In this document: positions 55,301 to 62,740 of the stretch, in pieces
Layout of the letters: each line of letters starts with the position of its first letter
Position numbering within the stretch: position 1 is the stretch's first letter
Assembly: GCF_900220975.1 (NCBI RefSeq)
Contig: NZ_OBQD01000005.1
Location: 317,241-381,240, forward strand
Direction: 5' to 3'
DNA: 64,000 nt
Origin: Rhizobium subbaraonis
GTDB taxonomy: Bacteria > Pseudomonadota > Alphaproteobacteria > Rhizobiales > Rhizobiaceae
Program-made: the position numbers and the translations under genes
Notes under the pieces: model-generated
The model's database searches: none
What the model was told of the DNA's origin: nothing
Seen by the model: the letters and a program-made list of their open reading frames with translations, nothing else

Positions 55301-56931
55301 AGGATGGCCGGGCGGCGCCCGGTTCCGTTCTCGTCCTCGATAAGAGCAGGCTCGGCGTACCAGTCAACGATCGGCTGCGGAAGCGGCTTGCTGCGGTCAA
55401 GCTTTCCGTCCGGTTCGGTGCGGAAATCGACATCCTGATCCCAGCTGTAATCCGCCGGATCGACCTCCGTCATGTCTACGACGATGTCGAGATTTTCCTT
55501 GTCGATCACACCATCGACGCGGAATTTCTTCGCCACATAGCCGTTGCGGACGGAAGTCCACGTGATGAAGTCGCCAGCCTCCAGCGGCCAGTATGCCGGC
55601 GGCAGCACGAAGGTGTGGCGGCGCGCGCGGCGAGCTTCCTCCAGCGCCGACTTCATCAGTCGTTGGACCTGCGCCTTGTAGGGCACGAAATCGAGCGAGA
55701 CGTCGGCCAGCAGCCGCCTGTTGCCGTCTTCGGCCTCAAATGTCGCGCTGTAGCGAGGCGGAGCCGCCTTCGCGTTCCAGCCCTCAGCGGGCGACGGATA
55801 GGTCGCGGTAATGCCATTGACCGTATCGGCCAGGCCAAAGAAGGGCGTAAACGACTGCTCTTCGGTGGACAGGATATCGGCGTCGGTGATGCCGTAGACG
55901 GCAGCATCGCTGACGCCAATGTGCATCTTGTAGGTGCCGCCAGCCTCCGAAAGCCGTGCCTGCGCACTCGTCAGGATTGCCTTGACCGCCTCGGAGATCT
56001 GCGCGCCGATCTGGATTTCGCCGCCACAACGGAATTTCGGTTCCTGAACCCCGCCGGTGCCCTTCGTCGTCGCACGGCATTTGCCGATCTGCGCGATCCA
56101 GTGATCGACCGGCAGACGCGCGGCCGACATGCTTTGCAGGCCGTAGAACCACGCCCCCTGGAAGGTGATGCCGCGCAGGACATTATAGAGCTGGACGGCC
56201 GGCAGGTGATCGCCGTCGCCGCCCCAGGTCGAAGGGTTCGCCCAGCGCTGCGGGCCATTGCCCCCAACGGAGCTATCTTTCGAGGGATCATAGAGCTTGC
56301 AGCCGTTCAGTTCGAACTTGAACTGCGGAAAGCCGGTGAACAGTTCCTCTTTTATCTGCGCCGTGACGATGACATAGGCAACGCCCACGCCCACGCGCGT
56401 GCTCTCATAGGGGCGATTTTCCGAAGAGACGGAATTGACGAGGAAGGGATCGGCCGCCGTCTGCGTGCCGTCATAGAATTTGATCCACAGCGCGTTGTCG
56501 CCGTCATCCTCGTATTCCGTAACCGGGAATCCCCAATCGGGATACGAATGGTTATCGAAGTCGATCGTGCACTTTTCGCCATTCACCCAGAGGCCGGCGA
56601 GCGTGCTGCCGGGCAGGTCGGCAAGGGCGATGACCTGCGTGAAATAGGCGTTCGGCGTCTTTCCGGCTTCGCCCCAGGTGTTGGCGTAGACGAGCGAGCC
56701 GGCCGTTGCTGTGTAGCCGATCGGAAAGGAACGCGCGACGTCGCCGCCGGTCTGCAACTGGCCCTGGATCGCAAACGGCGTCTGCTCCGGCTGGCCGGCC
56801 AGCGACGAGGCGAGCAGGTTCAGACCGATACCGACGGCAGCCTTGAGGATGAACGCGCCAACGCCGCTGGCAAGGAATGTGCCGGCGAGCAGCCCGCTGA
56901 TGCCGGCCGCGATGCTGGAGAAAATCGCCAT
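52321..56931 (-). CDS. phage tail tip protein J (host specificity)
   Basis: 1536 residues. The N-terminus has a hydrophobic segment (about 2-45). The next third resembles the J/GTA-tip hub domains and includes a fibronectin-like region. The middle has long coiled-coil stretches with about 35-residue repeats of the type Leu-Asn-x-Arg-Val-x-x-Ala-Glu-Gly. Two tandem 94-residue copies follow, at about 52985-53266 and 52703-52984, each ending Gly-Ser-Ala-Trp-x-Glu-Val-Thr-Asp-Ala-Arg. The C-terminal 65 residues are the DUF1983-type module. It forms the tail tip that contacts the host surface. Confidence 0.88.
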   Translation of the reverse strand: MAIFSSIAAGISGLLAGTFLASGVGAFILKAAVGIGLNLLASSLAGQPEQTPFAIQGQLQTGGDVARSFPIGYTATAGSLVYANTWGEAGKTPNAYFTQVIALADLPGSTLAGLWVNGEKCTIDFDNHSYPDWGFPVTEYEDDGDNALWIKFYDGTQTAADPFLVNSVSSENRPYESTRVGVGVAYVIVTAQIKEELFTGFPQFKFELNGCKLYDPSKDSSVGGNGPQRWANPSTWGGDGDHLPAVQLYNVLRGITFQGAWFYGLQSMSAARLPVDHWIAQIGKCRATTKGTGGVQEPKFRCGGEIQIGAQISEAVKAILTSAQARLSEAGGTYKMHIGVSDAAVYGITDADILSTEEQSFTPFFGLADTVNGITATYPSPAEGWNAKAAPPRYSATFEAEDGNRRLLADVSLDFVPYKAQVQRLMKSALEEARRARRHTFVLPPAYWPLEAGDFITWTSVRNGYVAKKFRVDGVIDKENLDIVVDMTEVDPADYSWDQDVDFRTEPDGKLDRSKPLPQPIVDWYAEPALIEDENGTGRRPAILLAWDNSPGSLVDIEAVQFAVRLTASQKVIYRGRTDDIAAGSSLISQGLLPATPYQVRGKLVPRSSRKTVWSDWFDVTTFDIRLSDDDVYLPGMLAEIEAGYTEYADFIGAQTDAQIAQVEATITEVEASIDQIQQDASQLADTISAEQSERVTGAIETAARYRGLLNRIEGIVAEIADQDFSNYKVREEIRRTLNVRMSDMSAGFDERINVAVSDTAAIAQRTVALEANSASLASKVLSIETAYTTADEALAQQISLLSAGTDNQFDPAKLWNFLSTIESWTGNGTPTFIDGSLRPANHVTEPYVVSPAALAIDANAYRQVRLRIQKFGAPVWVGQCWWKRDGDTTWDAARRVTVVEPLFDTNGFGLITFQMPWSGAIDSIRLDLSTAQTATDYFIVDWVGIGSPSPGASRAELIAERTARITAQSALASDIVAVQAVLNDPDTGLSAVSQAVDAIETRVENTETGLTALGSMTSGLLTEIEGKATIDSVQQLQNEIEALDIGGLSSVGSAVTAIRNSLQPIVGEVLDQDFANFIAQMEGKRATAEASQSLTTKIEQTNESLSIVASAVTKVQAELPNLATVSALSALDVRVTAAEGKIDVQASAITEINAALPNKASATALNDLNTRVMSAEGTISAQATAITNINTTLGSKANNSAVTALSTRIDEVEGAITSQSTAMDRVKADLGWDDSKAQGARATALTIIRADVTTAYTLSSAKNKVYRQATAPTGTAAVPLVAGDIWYNTSNGSLASRWSGSAWQEVTDARISASAESINRIKAELNWNDSAAQGGRAQALSVIRADVTATAALADSKNKIYRQSAAPTGTTAVPLRTGDIWYASGDGNKPYRWDGSAWVEVTDARIIATATKIEEIEVKVNDVTASARIKMETVAGPTGYARIAARVRYGETGSYRDAGYYIDVPSDTSEKSEFLVYADQFVIRNGSNKDKPFVVSGGVVRMNVAHIGTVNAGVLNSQNGKMTINLNSGTIVITS
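52703..53266 (-). repeat. two tandem copies of a 94-residue coding unit inside J
   Basis: Each unit starts around Arg-x-Lys-Ala-x-Leu-x-Trp, continues Asn/Asp-Asp-Ser, Ala-Gln-Gly, Ala-Leu-x-x-Ile-Arg-Ala-Asp-Val, Lys-Asn-Lys-x-Tyr-Arg-Gln, Ala-Pro-Thr-Gly-Thr, Val-Pro-Leu, Gly-Asp-Ile-Trp-Tyr and ends with Gly-Ser-Ala-Trp. The copies are similar but not identical, so the duplication is not recent. It resembles the shaft or stem repeats that tune phage fibre length and receptor reach. Confidence 0.8.
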
Positions 56932-56940
56932 GGTGTCTCG

Positions 56941-57372
56941 TCAGATGAACTTGAGAAAATGCGTCTCGGCTGACGCAAAACCGCGCCGCTCGTAGAGGGC
57001 GGAGACGTCGTTGCTGGCGAGCGACGCCATGCCGATGACGACGCAGCCCTGTTCTTTCGCCCACGCCTCGTAGGCGTCGAGCATTCTCATGGAACCGCGA
57101 CCGCGATGCGCCTCGGCGACAAACCAGACGGTTTCCTTCGCCCACCGGCCCGCGCCAAAGGGATGATCGAAGGCGGAAGCCATCAGAATGCCTTGAGCGA
57201 CGCCGCCGACGTCGAGGACGAAGCAGCAGGCGTCAGGGCTGGATGTATGGTGCACGAACAGCGAATAGGCATTGGCGCCTCGGAAGGGCCAGGGGAAGCC
57301 AGCCGCCTCGTGGCTTTTCTTCAGCAACATGAGGCAGCGGCCGCGATCGGCGTTGCGGGCGAGGCGGATCAT
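56941..57372 (-). CDS. GNAT-fold acetyltransferase-like phage protein
   Basis: 143 residues with the GNAT pattern. Motif A is in Val-Ala-Glu-Ala-His-Arg-Gly-Arg-Gly-Ser-Met near 86-96, where the second Gly of the usual RxxGxG loop is replaced by Met. The C-terminal Leu-Tyr-Glu-Arg-Arg-Gly-Phe motif near 127-133 is intact. It may acetylate an unknown substrate. It overlaps the stop of the upstream tail gene by 4 bases and precedes J. In lambda-like phages this slot holds the K/NlpC peptidase, which is absent here. Confidence 0.78.
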   Translation of the reverse strand: MIRLARNADRGRCLMLLKKSHEAAGFPWPFRGANAYSLFVHHTSSPDACCFVLDVGGVAQGILMASAFDHPFGAGRWAKETVWFVAEAHRGRGSMRMLDAYEAWAKEQGCVVIGMASLASNDVSALYERRGFASAETHFLKFI

Positions 57373-58022
57373 TTGGATTTCGCCTTACTGCTCGAAAGCT
57401 TGCCGTTGTTCCGGCCCCAGAAGAATTCCCATTCCCCCACGGTCGGTGCGTCCTGGAAGAAGTTGTCCGTTTCCGATCGCAGCCGCTGGCTCGCATCCGA
57501 GCGCGTATCCGGATTACTGCGCATCAGTTCCTGTGTATGGCTGACGCAGGTCAACGTCACGCTGCCGGCCTCGTTCTCCGGCGGCGTCTTGAATTCGACT
57601 TCGTCGACAAAGCCAACGAAGCGACAGAAAGCGGGATCAACCAGACGCCGCGTGTCCGGACTGAGGAGACCGCGATACACTTCGACGCGGGCCTGCTTCA
57701 TGTCGTAGAGGCGAACGGCTTGCTGCACCAGGTCGTCAATCTGGCTCATGACGATCGGGACCGTCTGCACCGTGACATTCGAGACGATGGGAATGGCGCC
57801 GATGGAAATCAGCGTGCCGGTCCCGTACCAGGTACGCTCGACCGTCAGCCCCGTGTCGGGATGGATGATTTCGCCCGTGACGTCGCCGACGCCCGACCAG
57901 AAGCCAGTTGCCTGCGGCCCGCCATCAGTACGATCACGCGCGATGATCCAGAGGAAATCACGCGGCACAAGACGGCGCGCGGCCAGTGCGGTCGCGTTTT
58001 CAACGGAGATATTGCGGGGCAT
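57369..58022 (-). CDS. distal tail protein
   Basis: 217 residues. It begins Met-Pro-Arg-Asn-Ile-Ser-Val-Glu-Asn-Ala and is beta-rich. It has the Leu-Tyr-Asp-Met-Lys-Gln-Ala-Arg-Val-Glu-Val-Tyr-Arg-Gly motif and a Cys at about 136 and 163. It is probably a DUF2163/DUF3833-type tail protein at the L or M position of lambda. The C-terminal 40 residues are polar. It overlaps the adjoining tail gene upstream by 1 base and the GNAT gene by 4. Confidence 0.72.
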   Translation of the reverse strand: MPRNISVENATALAARRLVPRDFLWIIARDRTDGGPQATGFWSGVGDVTGEIIHPDTGLTVERTWYGTGTLISIGAIPIVSNVTVQTVPIVMSQIDDLVQQAVRLYDMKQARVEVYRGLLSPDTRRLVDPAFCRFVGFVDEVEFKTPPENEAGSVTLTCVSHTQELMRSNPDTRSDASQRLRSETDNFFQDAPTVGEWEFFWGRNNGKLSSSKAKSK

Positions 58023-58663
58023 TATCGCGCCTCGATTGCTCTGAAACTGATGGAGCCGCGACCGGTCGCAAGGTCAGCCGTGGTCGAGATGGAGCCGGAA
58101 ACGACGGTCATCAGGCAATAAGGCTTGCGCACGGACACCGCGTCACCCACCGCCGTTTCTGGCCAAAAATGGGGCCGAACCTCGATGCCGCCCAACACGC
58201 CGGAGCCGTCCGCAACCCGCCGGTTAACGGCGCGATGTAGATTTCGGCCGCCGATGCGCAGGAAGTCGCCCGCCGATACTATGAAGAACGGCGGAAGGCC
58301 TGAGACCGTCATTTCCTTGTTGCTGGCCCACCGCGCAGTAAGTGTCGCGTTGTCGCCATCGAAGTCAGTCCCGGCCGGCCAGGAACCATTCGGATAGGCG
58401 ATCGGGAAGCAGCGGGACAACGGATAGGCACGAAACTGCTGCTGCCCGCCGTCGAGGACGTCGAGCCGAGCGCGCCAGTAATCAAGATCGTTCGGCGAGA
58501 GCGTCGTCGTCGCGTAGGCGGCCTGCCAGAGCGGCTCGCCAAGATCCTTGACGACACTCACGCCACCGGCGGTGCGAGACTGTTCCTCGCGACGCAGAAG
58601 CTCGAATTCGGTTGACCAGCCGGGGAACTCCGCAAGCAGATCGAAGGGAAAGCTGATCGGCAT
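58022..58663 (-). CDS. tail protein following the tape measure
   Basis: 213 residues from the ATG at 58663, which lies just past the tape-measure stop; a TTG three codons upstream would overlap it. The fold is beta-rich. Conserved-looking aromatic segments are Phe-Pro-Phe-Asp-Leu-Leu-Ala-Glu-Phe-Pro-Gly-Trp at the start and Phe-Arg-Ala-Tyr-Pro-Leu-Ser-Arg in the middle. Position suggests a distal tail (Dit-like) component. No named family is certain. Confidence 0.7.
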   Translation of the reverse strand: MPISFPFDLLAEFPGWSTEFELLRREEQSRTAGGVSVVKDLGEPLWQAAYATTTLSPNDLDYWRARLDVLDGGQQQFRAYPLSRCFPIAYPNGSWPAGTDFDGDNATLTARWASNKEMTVSGLPPFFIVSAGDFLRIGGRNLHRAVNRRVADGSGVLGGIEVRPHFWPETAVGDAVSVRKPYCLMTVVSGSISTTADLATGRGSISFRAIEAR

Positions 58664-58665
58664 GA

Positions 58666-60498
58666 CTACCAACCCTTCTGTGGACGAGCACGGACGACCC
58701 GCATAATGCGCGCCTCTAGCTCCGCATTGGCCTTGGCCAACCCCTTTTCGAGGCGTTCGACGGCGGCCTGATCCGCGCCACGCGCGTCGATAGTCGGGCT
58801 GAACGAGAAGGTCATGCCGCCTCCCTCGGGCGTGACGCCTGCCGGATAAATCTTGCCATGACTGGAAGGCTCGAAGTATTCGTCGCCGCGCTCATTGACG
58901 CGATAGATGCGCCCGGGCGAATAGCTCCCACCTTCCGCCCTGGCGCCACCAAACAGGCTCGACAAGATGCCGGAAAAGATGTTTCCCGAGCCGCCAGAAG
59001 ATGCTCCGGCGGAGAAGAGGCTCTCGAACAACCCCTTGCCACCGGTGGCCGCCGAAATAAGCTCCTGCACGAGCGCGCGCACCGCGTCGCGCGCGTCGAA
59101 CGTCCCGTCGATGATCTTGCCCATCTGGTCATCCAGCGTCGCACCGAAGCTTTCCGCCGCCTCAATACCGCGCTCGCGCGCTTCGGTGACCGCATCGATC
59201 GCCTGCTGCTCACGGTATTTCTGCTCGACCAGGGCGGAGATCTCCTTGCCTTCGGCCGAAGTCGCATCAACCCCAGCGCGACGAAGCGCAATCACCTTTT
59301 CCTTCTCGGTCTCGGAAAGGCCGATGACCTCGATCTCCTCCTTGAGCGCGTCGATCACGTCCTTGATTGCGTCGCGCTCTTCCTTCAGCTTTGCCTTTCC
59401 CGACGTCTTGCCGGTCCTCTCGGACGAGCTCGAGTTTTTGGCAAAGGCGTCCTCGATGCGCTGCGTCGCTTGAGCCTCGTCCATAGCCTGCCGCATGATG
59501 TCAACTGCCGAGGGCAGGCGCGTTCCCGTCGGAGTGGAGACCGGCGCTTTCGGCGTTGTTTTCGCCGGCTTCCCGGATGTGTCTTCGACGATGCCGACGC
59601 CGGGAACGACGCGATAGACCTTCGAGGGATCCTCGCCGATGGCCGTCAGGAATTTCTTGAAGACGTCGCTGTTGCCGAGCCGGCCGAGGTAGTCGCTGAA
59701 CTCATCGATCTTGGTCAGGAGGTTGATGGTGACGTCGAGCACCGAAACTACAGAAGACTTCACCCGCGTGCCGACGATGGTCGCCATCTTGTCCCAGGCA
59801 CGATTGACCTCTTCAGCCTTCGCCAGCAGATCCCGGTTCATCACGACGCCTACGTCTCGCGCCTCGGTGCGAAGCTCCCCGATCTTTCGGACGCCGTCAT
59901 CGAGAAACGCGACGAACTGTTCCGCGGCGGTTCCCCCGAACAGCTCGTCGAGGACACGGATCTGCGCTGCCTTGTCGAGGGTGCGGATCTTGTCGATCAC
60001 GGTCTCGAACATCTTGTCCGGCTGCTTGAGCGCATCTGCGACCGAGCGTGCCGTCATGCCGATGCGGGCGAACGATTCGGCTGCCGGTCCGCCACCGGTG
60101 GAGACGAACTCGTCGGCGCGTAGCTGCAGTTCCTTCAAGCCGTCAGAAAGAGCATCCACGCCGATGCGGTTCTGCTCGGCGGCATATTTCAGCTCCTGAA
60201 ACGCCTCGAAGCCGATACCTGCGGTCTTGGCCGCCTTGCCGATGTCGAGCACGGCGGTCACCGCCTGCTGCGAGGCGGACACTAGTGCGCCCACACCAAG
60301 AACGGCAGCGAGCCCGCCGGGACCACTGGACAGGGCGCCGACCGCGCCCGACAGGCTACCGATTTTCGACTTCACGCGATTGAAGGCATCACCCACCTCA
60401 GCTGCGGCCGAGCGCGAGACATTGCGCACACGCTGCATCGCCGCTTCGAAGGCCTTCGAGTTACCCGAAATGGTGACGGGAATATCAGGACGGGTCAT
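58666..60498 (-). CDS. phage tail tape measure protein
   Basis: 610 residues, helical with heptad-like stretches and an Ala/Gly-rich hydrophobic region (about 48-80) of the sort found in tape measures. A second Gly/Ser-rich hydrophobic region lies near 500-525 (Gly-Gly-Lys-Gly-Leu-Phe-Glu-Ser-Leu-Phe). The C-terminal Arg-Val-Asn-Glu-Arg-Gly-Asp-Glu-Tyr-Phe segment is typical of the family. Its length sets the tail length, here roughly 0.09 micrometre by the usual 1.5 Angstrom per residue rule, an estimate only. It overlaps the tail chaperone ORF upstream by 14 bases. Confidence 0.87.
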   Translation of the reverse strand: MTRPDIPVTISGNSKAFEAAMQRVRNVSRSAAAEVGDAFNRVKSKIGSLSGAVGALSSGPGGLAAVLGVGALVSASQQAVTAVLDIGKAAKTAGIGFEAFQELKYAAEQNRIGVDALSDGLKELQLRADEFVSTGGGPAAESFARIGMTARSVADALKQPDKMFETVIDKIRTLDKAAQIRVLDELFGGTAAEQFVAFLDDGVRKIGELRTEARDVGVVMNRDLLAKAEEVNRAWDKMATIVGTRVKSSVVSVLDVTINLLTKIDEFSDYLGRLGNSDVFKKFLTAIGEDPSKVYRVVPGVGIVEDTSGKPAKTTPKAPVSTPTGTRLPSAVDIMRQAMDEAQATQRIEDAFAKNSSSSERTGKTSGKAKLKEERDAIKDVIDALKEEIEVIGLSETEKEKVIALRRAGVDATSAEGKEISALVEQKYREQQAIDAVTEARERGIEAAESFGATLDDQMGKIIDGTFDARDAVRALVQELISAATGGKGLFESLFSAGASSGGSGNIFSGILSSLFGGARAEGGSYSPGRIYRVNERGDEYFEPSSHGKIYPAGVTPEGGGMTFSFSPTIDARGADQAAVERLEKGLAKANAELEARIMRVVRARPQKGW

Positions 60499-60730
60499 TT
60501 TGGTTCCGACTTTCGCCCCACACCTGGGCCGCGGGGTTTTCCTTCAGCGATCGACGCTTGCCGAACGAGGCGGCGATGCGTCGGACCTCTTCGCGGGAAA
60601 TAAACGGCTGCGTGCCAAATTTTCCGGCAAGCCCCTCCAGCGCCATCTCAAGCTCTACCGCAGTCGACTTCCAGAACATGTCCGGCGACCAGCCGAGGCG
60701 ATCGGGAGCGGTCGCCAGGCGAAACAGCAT
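60485..60730 (-). CDS. tail assembly chaperone, downstream half (T-like)
   Basis: 81 residues if it starts at its own ATG. It contains the Gly-Trp-Ser-Pro-Asp-Met-Phe-Trp-Lys-Ser-Thr-Ala-Val-Glu-Leu motif of GTA/phage tail assembly chaperones. No Shine-Dalgarno precedes the ATG. The frame is open upstream for at least 12 codons into the neighbouring gene. It meets that gene in the -1 frame at a G-GGA-AAC heptamer (60766-60772), so its main product is probably a fusion with the upstream ORF, as in lambda gpG/gpGT. It binds the tape measure during tail assembly. Confidence 0.82.
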   Translation of the reverse strand: MLFRLATAPDRLGWSPDMFWKSTAVELEMALEGLAGKFGTQPFISREEVRRIAASFGKRRSLKENPAAQVWGESRNQNDPS

Positions 60731-60747
60731 CTTAAGATGACCGTCGA

Positions 60748-61155
60748 TCAGGAGGGGCTGGCGCGGTTTCCCAGGAGCGCCTCATTGGCGATATCCATCG
60801 CCGACCGCTCGTCGCGGCGCAGATTGCCCGCTTCGATATGCGCGCTCAGCGCTTGCTCGATGGACTTGCGCCAGGCCGCCTGGTCGGCCGCCGAGATGTT
60901 GTCTGGCGACAGGATCTTCGCCGAGATCTCGGAAATGCGATCCTGATCGTCCTCGACTATGAAGCAGGGAATGGCGCAGGCGACGGCCTTTGGCTCGAAA
61001 CCGAGGAGGCGCACATAGATTTCGTCCATCGTCTGGGCCTTCAATGCCGTCGACAACCGTGCCAGCCCGTCAAAGGTGATGGCAATGCGGAACGAGATTG
61101 CGCCGATCTTGGCGTCGGCCTCGCCGCGCAAGGTATTGGCCGGAATATCCGCCAT
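60748..61155 (-). CDS. tail assembly chaperone, upstream half (G-like), with -1 frameshift site
   Basis: 135 residues to its own stop. It resembles the GTA/phage tail chaperone family of about 110-130 residues. At codon 129-130 the slippery heptamer G-GGA-AAC (minus strand, 60772-60766) lies in frame: Gly-Asn is decoded and a -1 slip continues through 12 extra codons into the T-like ORF. The fusion would be 223 residues (130 + 12 + 81). This is the classical lambda G/GT design, where the short form is abundant and the fusion is made at a few percent. Confidence 0.85.
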   Translation of the reverse strand: MADIPANTLRGEADAKIGAISFRIAITFDGLARLSTALKAQTMDEIYVRLLGFEPKAVACAIPCFIVEDDQDRISEISAKILSPDNISAADQAAWRKSIEQALSAHIEAGNLRRDERSAMDIANEALLGNRASPS

Positions 61156-61160
61156 CTGCC

Positions 61161-61571
61161 TCAGGCCTCCGCGACGAAGGTGAGTACGCCGCTCATCGCG
61201 CAGCGGATATCGCTCTGCAGCTCGTTGGTCTTGTCGCCGGAGAAGGTCATCGAGACCAACATGTCGCCCTCGAAGGTACCGACGCCAGGCACCGAAACCT
61301 GATAGGTCTGGACCACCTGGTTGACGACATCGGCCGTGACCTTCTTCATCGTGGCGCTGCTGACAAAGGCGCCCTGACCATTGAAGCGGACGGACTGGAT
61401 ACCGTACATCAGAGCCAGAACCAGCTTTGAGCCAGGATCCAGGCAGGCCGGCTTGGTGATGTCGATTTCCTCGTTGTTGATCTCGAGCGATCGCTGCTCC
61501 GTGATGCAGACAAGATCGAATCCGCCGGCGCCATCCGACCGGGCGAGCGTGAGGGTGCGGCCGAGAGCCAT
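61161..61571 (-). CDS. major tail tube protein
   Basis: 136 residues of the tail tube fold (beta-rich, small). The Val-Ser-Val-Pro-Gly-Val-Gly-Thr-Phe-Glu-Gly-Asp and Val-Ser-Met-Thr-Phe-Ser-Gly-Asp segments fit major tail proteins of siphophages and GTAs. It lies between the tail terminator and the chaperones, the usual slot. Hexamers of it form the tube. Confidence 0.8.
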   Translation of the reverse strand: MALGRTLTLARSDGAGGFDLVCITEQRSLEINNEEIDITKPACLDPGSKLVLALMYGIQSVRFNGQGAFVSSATMKKVTADVVNQVVQTYQVSVPGVGTFEGDMLVSMTFSGDKTNELQSDIRCAMSGVLTFVAEA

Positions 61572-61603
61572 AGCCTGTTCCTTTCGATATCAGGGAAAGC
61601 CCT

Positions 61604-62065
61604 TCAGAGGGCGGGGATGGTTGGATCGGCGGCGAGCGTCTTGTAACTCACCGCGTAATTCAAGGCGCCAGCGCCAAGCGGCAGTCCGGTCCGCGGATCG
61701 ACGTATAGGCGACTGGATCGCAAGGTCGTCTCGATAACCTGATCGATGACAATGGCCCGTCCCATCACCTGCTCGATCAGGACGCAGATCCGGTCGAACT
61801 CCCTGTCGGCGTCGGCATCGCGAAGATGCACGATGATCGACAGGGGAAGCTGGCGATCATAACCGTCTTCGCCATTGGAGCCGGAGCACGGGCGAACCGA
61901 CGCGGTTTCGCTGCCTTCGGCCCACGTCAACGTCAGCGCGGGCAGGAATTCCTGCGGGATGGGCGCATATCGGCCACGCGCAACCTTGTTGGGAGCGGAG
62001 AATTCGGGGATGGCCGACAGGCGCGCGAGATAGGCATCGAGGATCAGGCTGCGACGATGCGGCAT
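61604..62065 (-). CDS. tail terminator / minor tail protein
   Basis: 153 residues from the ATG at 62065, which shares one base with the upstream stop (TGATG). The fold is alpha/beta with Ile-Leu-Asp-Ala-Tyr-Leu-Ala-Arg-Leu near the start, Leu-Thr-Leu-Thr-Trp-Ala-Glu-Gly and Ser-Arg-Leu-Tyr-Val-Asp-Pro-Arg-Thr. This size and position (just before the tail tube) match lambda gpU-type tail terminators. The family call is by position. Confidence 0.7.
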   Translation of the reverse strand: MPHRRSLILDAYLARLSAIPEFSAPNKVARGRYAPIPQEFLPALTLTWAEGSETASVRPCSGSNGEDGYDRQLPLSIIVHLRDADADREFDRICVLIEQVMGRAIVIDQVIETTLRSSRLYVDPRTGLPLGAGALNYAVSYKTLAADPTIPAL

Positions 62066-62376
62066 CAGGCGCCACCGTGGCCGAGATCGCGCAACGCCTG
62101 GTCGACAACTACGCGCCCATAACCCTTGGCGACGATCTCCTCGGCGGAGATCCTGCCTTCGCGAAGACGTGCAACGTCGGCACGAACAGCCTTGCGCAGA
62201 CTGACAGGAAGCTGCTGCCACGGGCGCTGCGCCATCCCGCTGACACTGCGACGGGCTTGTACCTTGTCTTCGGTTTCATCCGAAGAAAGCAGAGCCTGGC
62301 AGAGCGCGCCGAGCGGATCGCTGACAACCACTGACGACCCTGTTTCCGTTTCCGTAAATGAAGTCCGTTTCGCCAT
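62065..62376 (-). CDS. head-tail region phage protein
   Basis: 103 residues from the ATG at 62376, which lies 1 base after the upstream stop. The protein is helical, with an acidic N-terminus and a basic C-terminal half (Ala-Asp-Val-Ala-Arg-Leu-Arg-Glu-Gly-Arg-Ile-Ser-Ala-Glu-Glu-Ile-Val-Ala-Lys-Gly-Tyr). It sits between the putative connector and tail terminator genes, so it may be gpZ-like. No firm family. Confidence 0.6.
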   Translation of the reverse strand: MAKRTSFTETETGSSVVVSDPLGALCQALLSSDETEDKVQARRSVSGMAQRPWQQLPVSLRKAVRADVARLREGRISAEEIVAKGYGRVVVDQALRDLGHGGA

Positions 62377-62377
62377 G

Positions 62378-62740
62378 TCAGATGTCTCCCGAGAGATGGA
62401 TGCGCGCCATGGCGCGCCCGTCGTCGCTGTGGTCGCGAATCTCGAACGCGGCATTGACGCCGGTTCGCACCCCATTGCGATCGAGTTCATGGATGATGAC
62501 GCTGTCGCGCTGGCTTTCGAGGCCGGACACCTTACCCGCTGCGACAGAAAGAAGATGCGTGGTGCCCTCGACGCCCTGGCCGAGATCATCGACAAGGTCG
62601 ATCTCGCGCCACTTTCGCAGGATCGCGCGAACGGCCGGGCGTTGCACGCCGTCGATCGTGAAGGCGGCGTCGACATTCCCGAAGGCATCGTCGAACGCCG
62701 CCCCCATGTGCGCAAACAGCGCCGGCCGCGCGTTAATCAT
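62378..62740 (-). CDS. head-tail connector/joining protein
   Basis: 120 residues beginning Met-Ile-Asn-Ala-Arg-Pro-Ala-Leu-Phe-Ala-His-Met-Gly-Ala-Ala-Phe-Asp-Asp. It is beta-rich in the middle and has the Gly-Val-Gln-Arg-Pro-Ala-Val-Arg-Ala-Ile segment of FII-like head-tail joining proteins. It overlaps the upstream gene by 4 bases (ATGA). Its slot between the capsid and the tail genes agrees with lambda FII. Confidence 0.65.
   Translation of the reverse strand: MINARPALFAHMGAAFDDAFGNVDAAFTIDGVQRPAVRAILRKWREIDLVDDLGQGVEGTTHLLSVAAGKVSGLESQRDSVIIHELDRNGVRTGVNAAFEIRDHSDDGRAMARIHLSGDI

Noticed and set aside
54955..56973. 672-residue plus-strand ORF opposite the tail tip gene
   Set aside because: It runs antisense within J, and the J frame has recognisable tail-tip domains and coupled neighbours. 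The Arg-rich translation has no recognisable fold.
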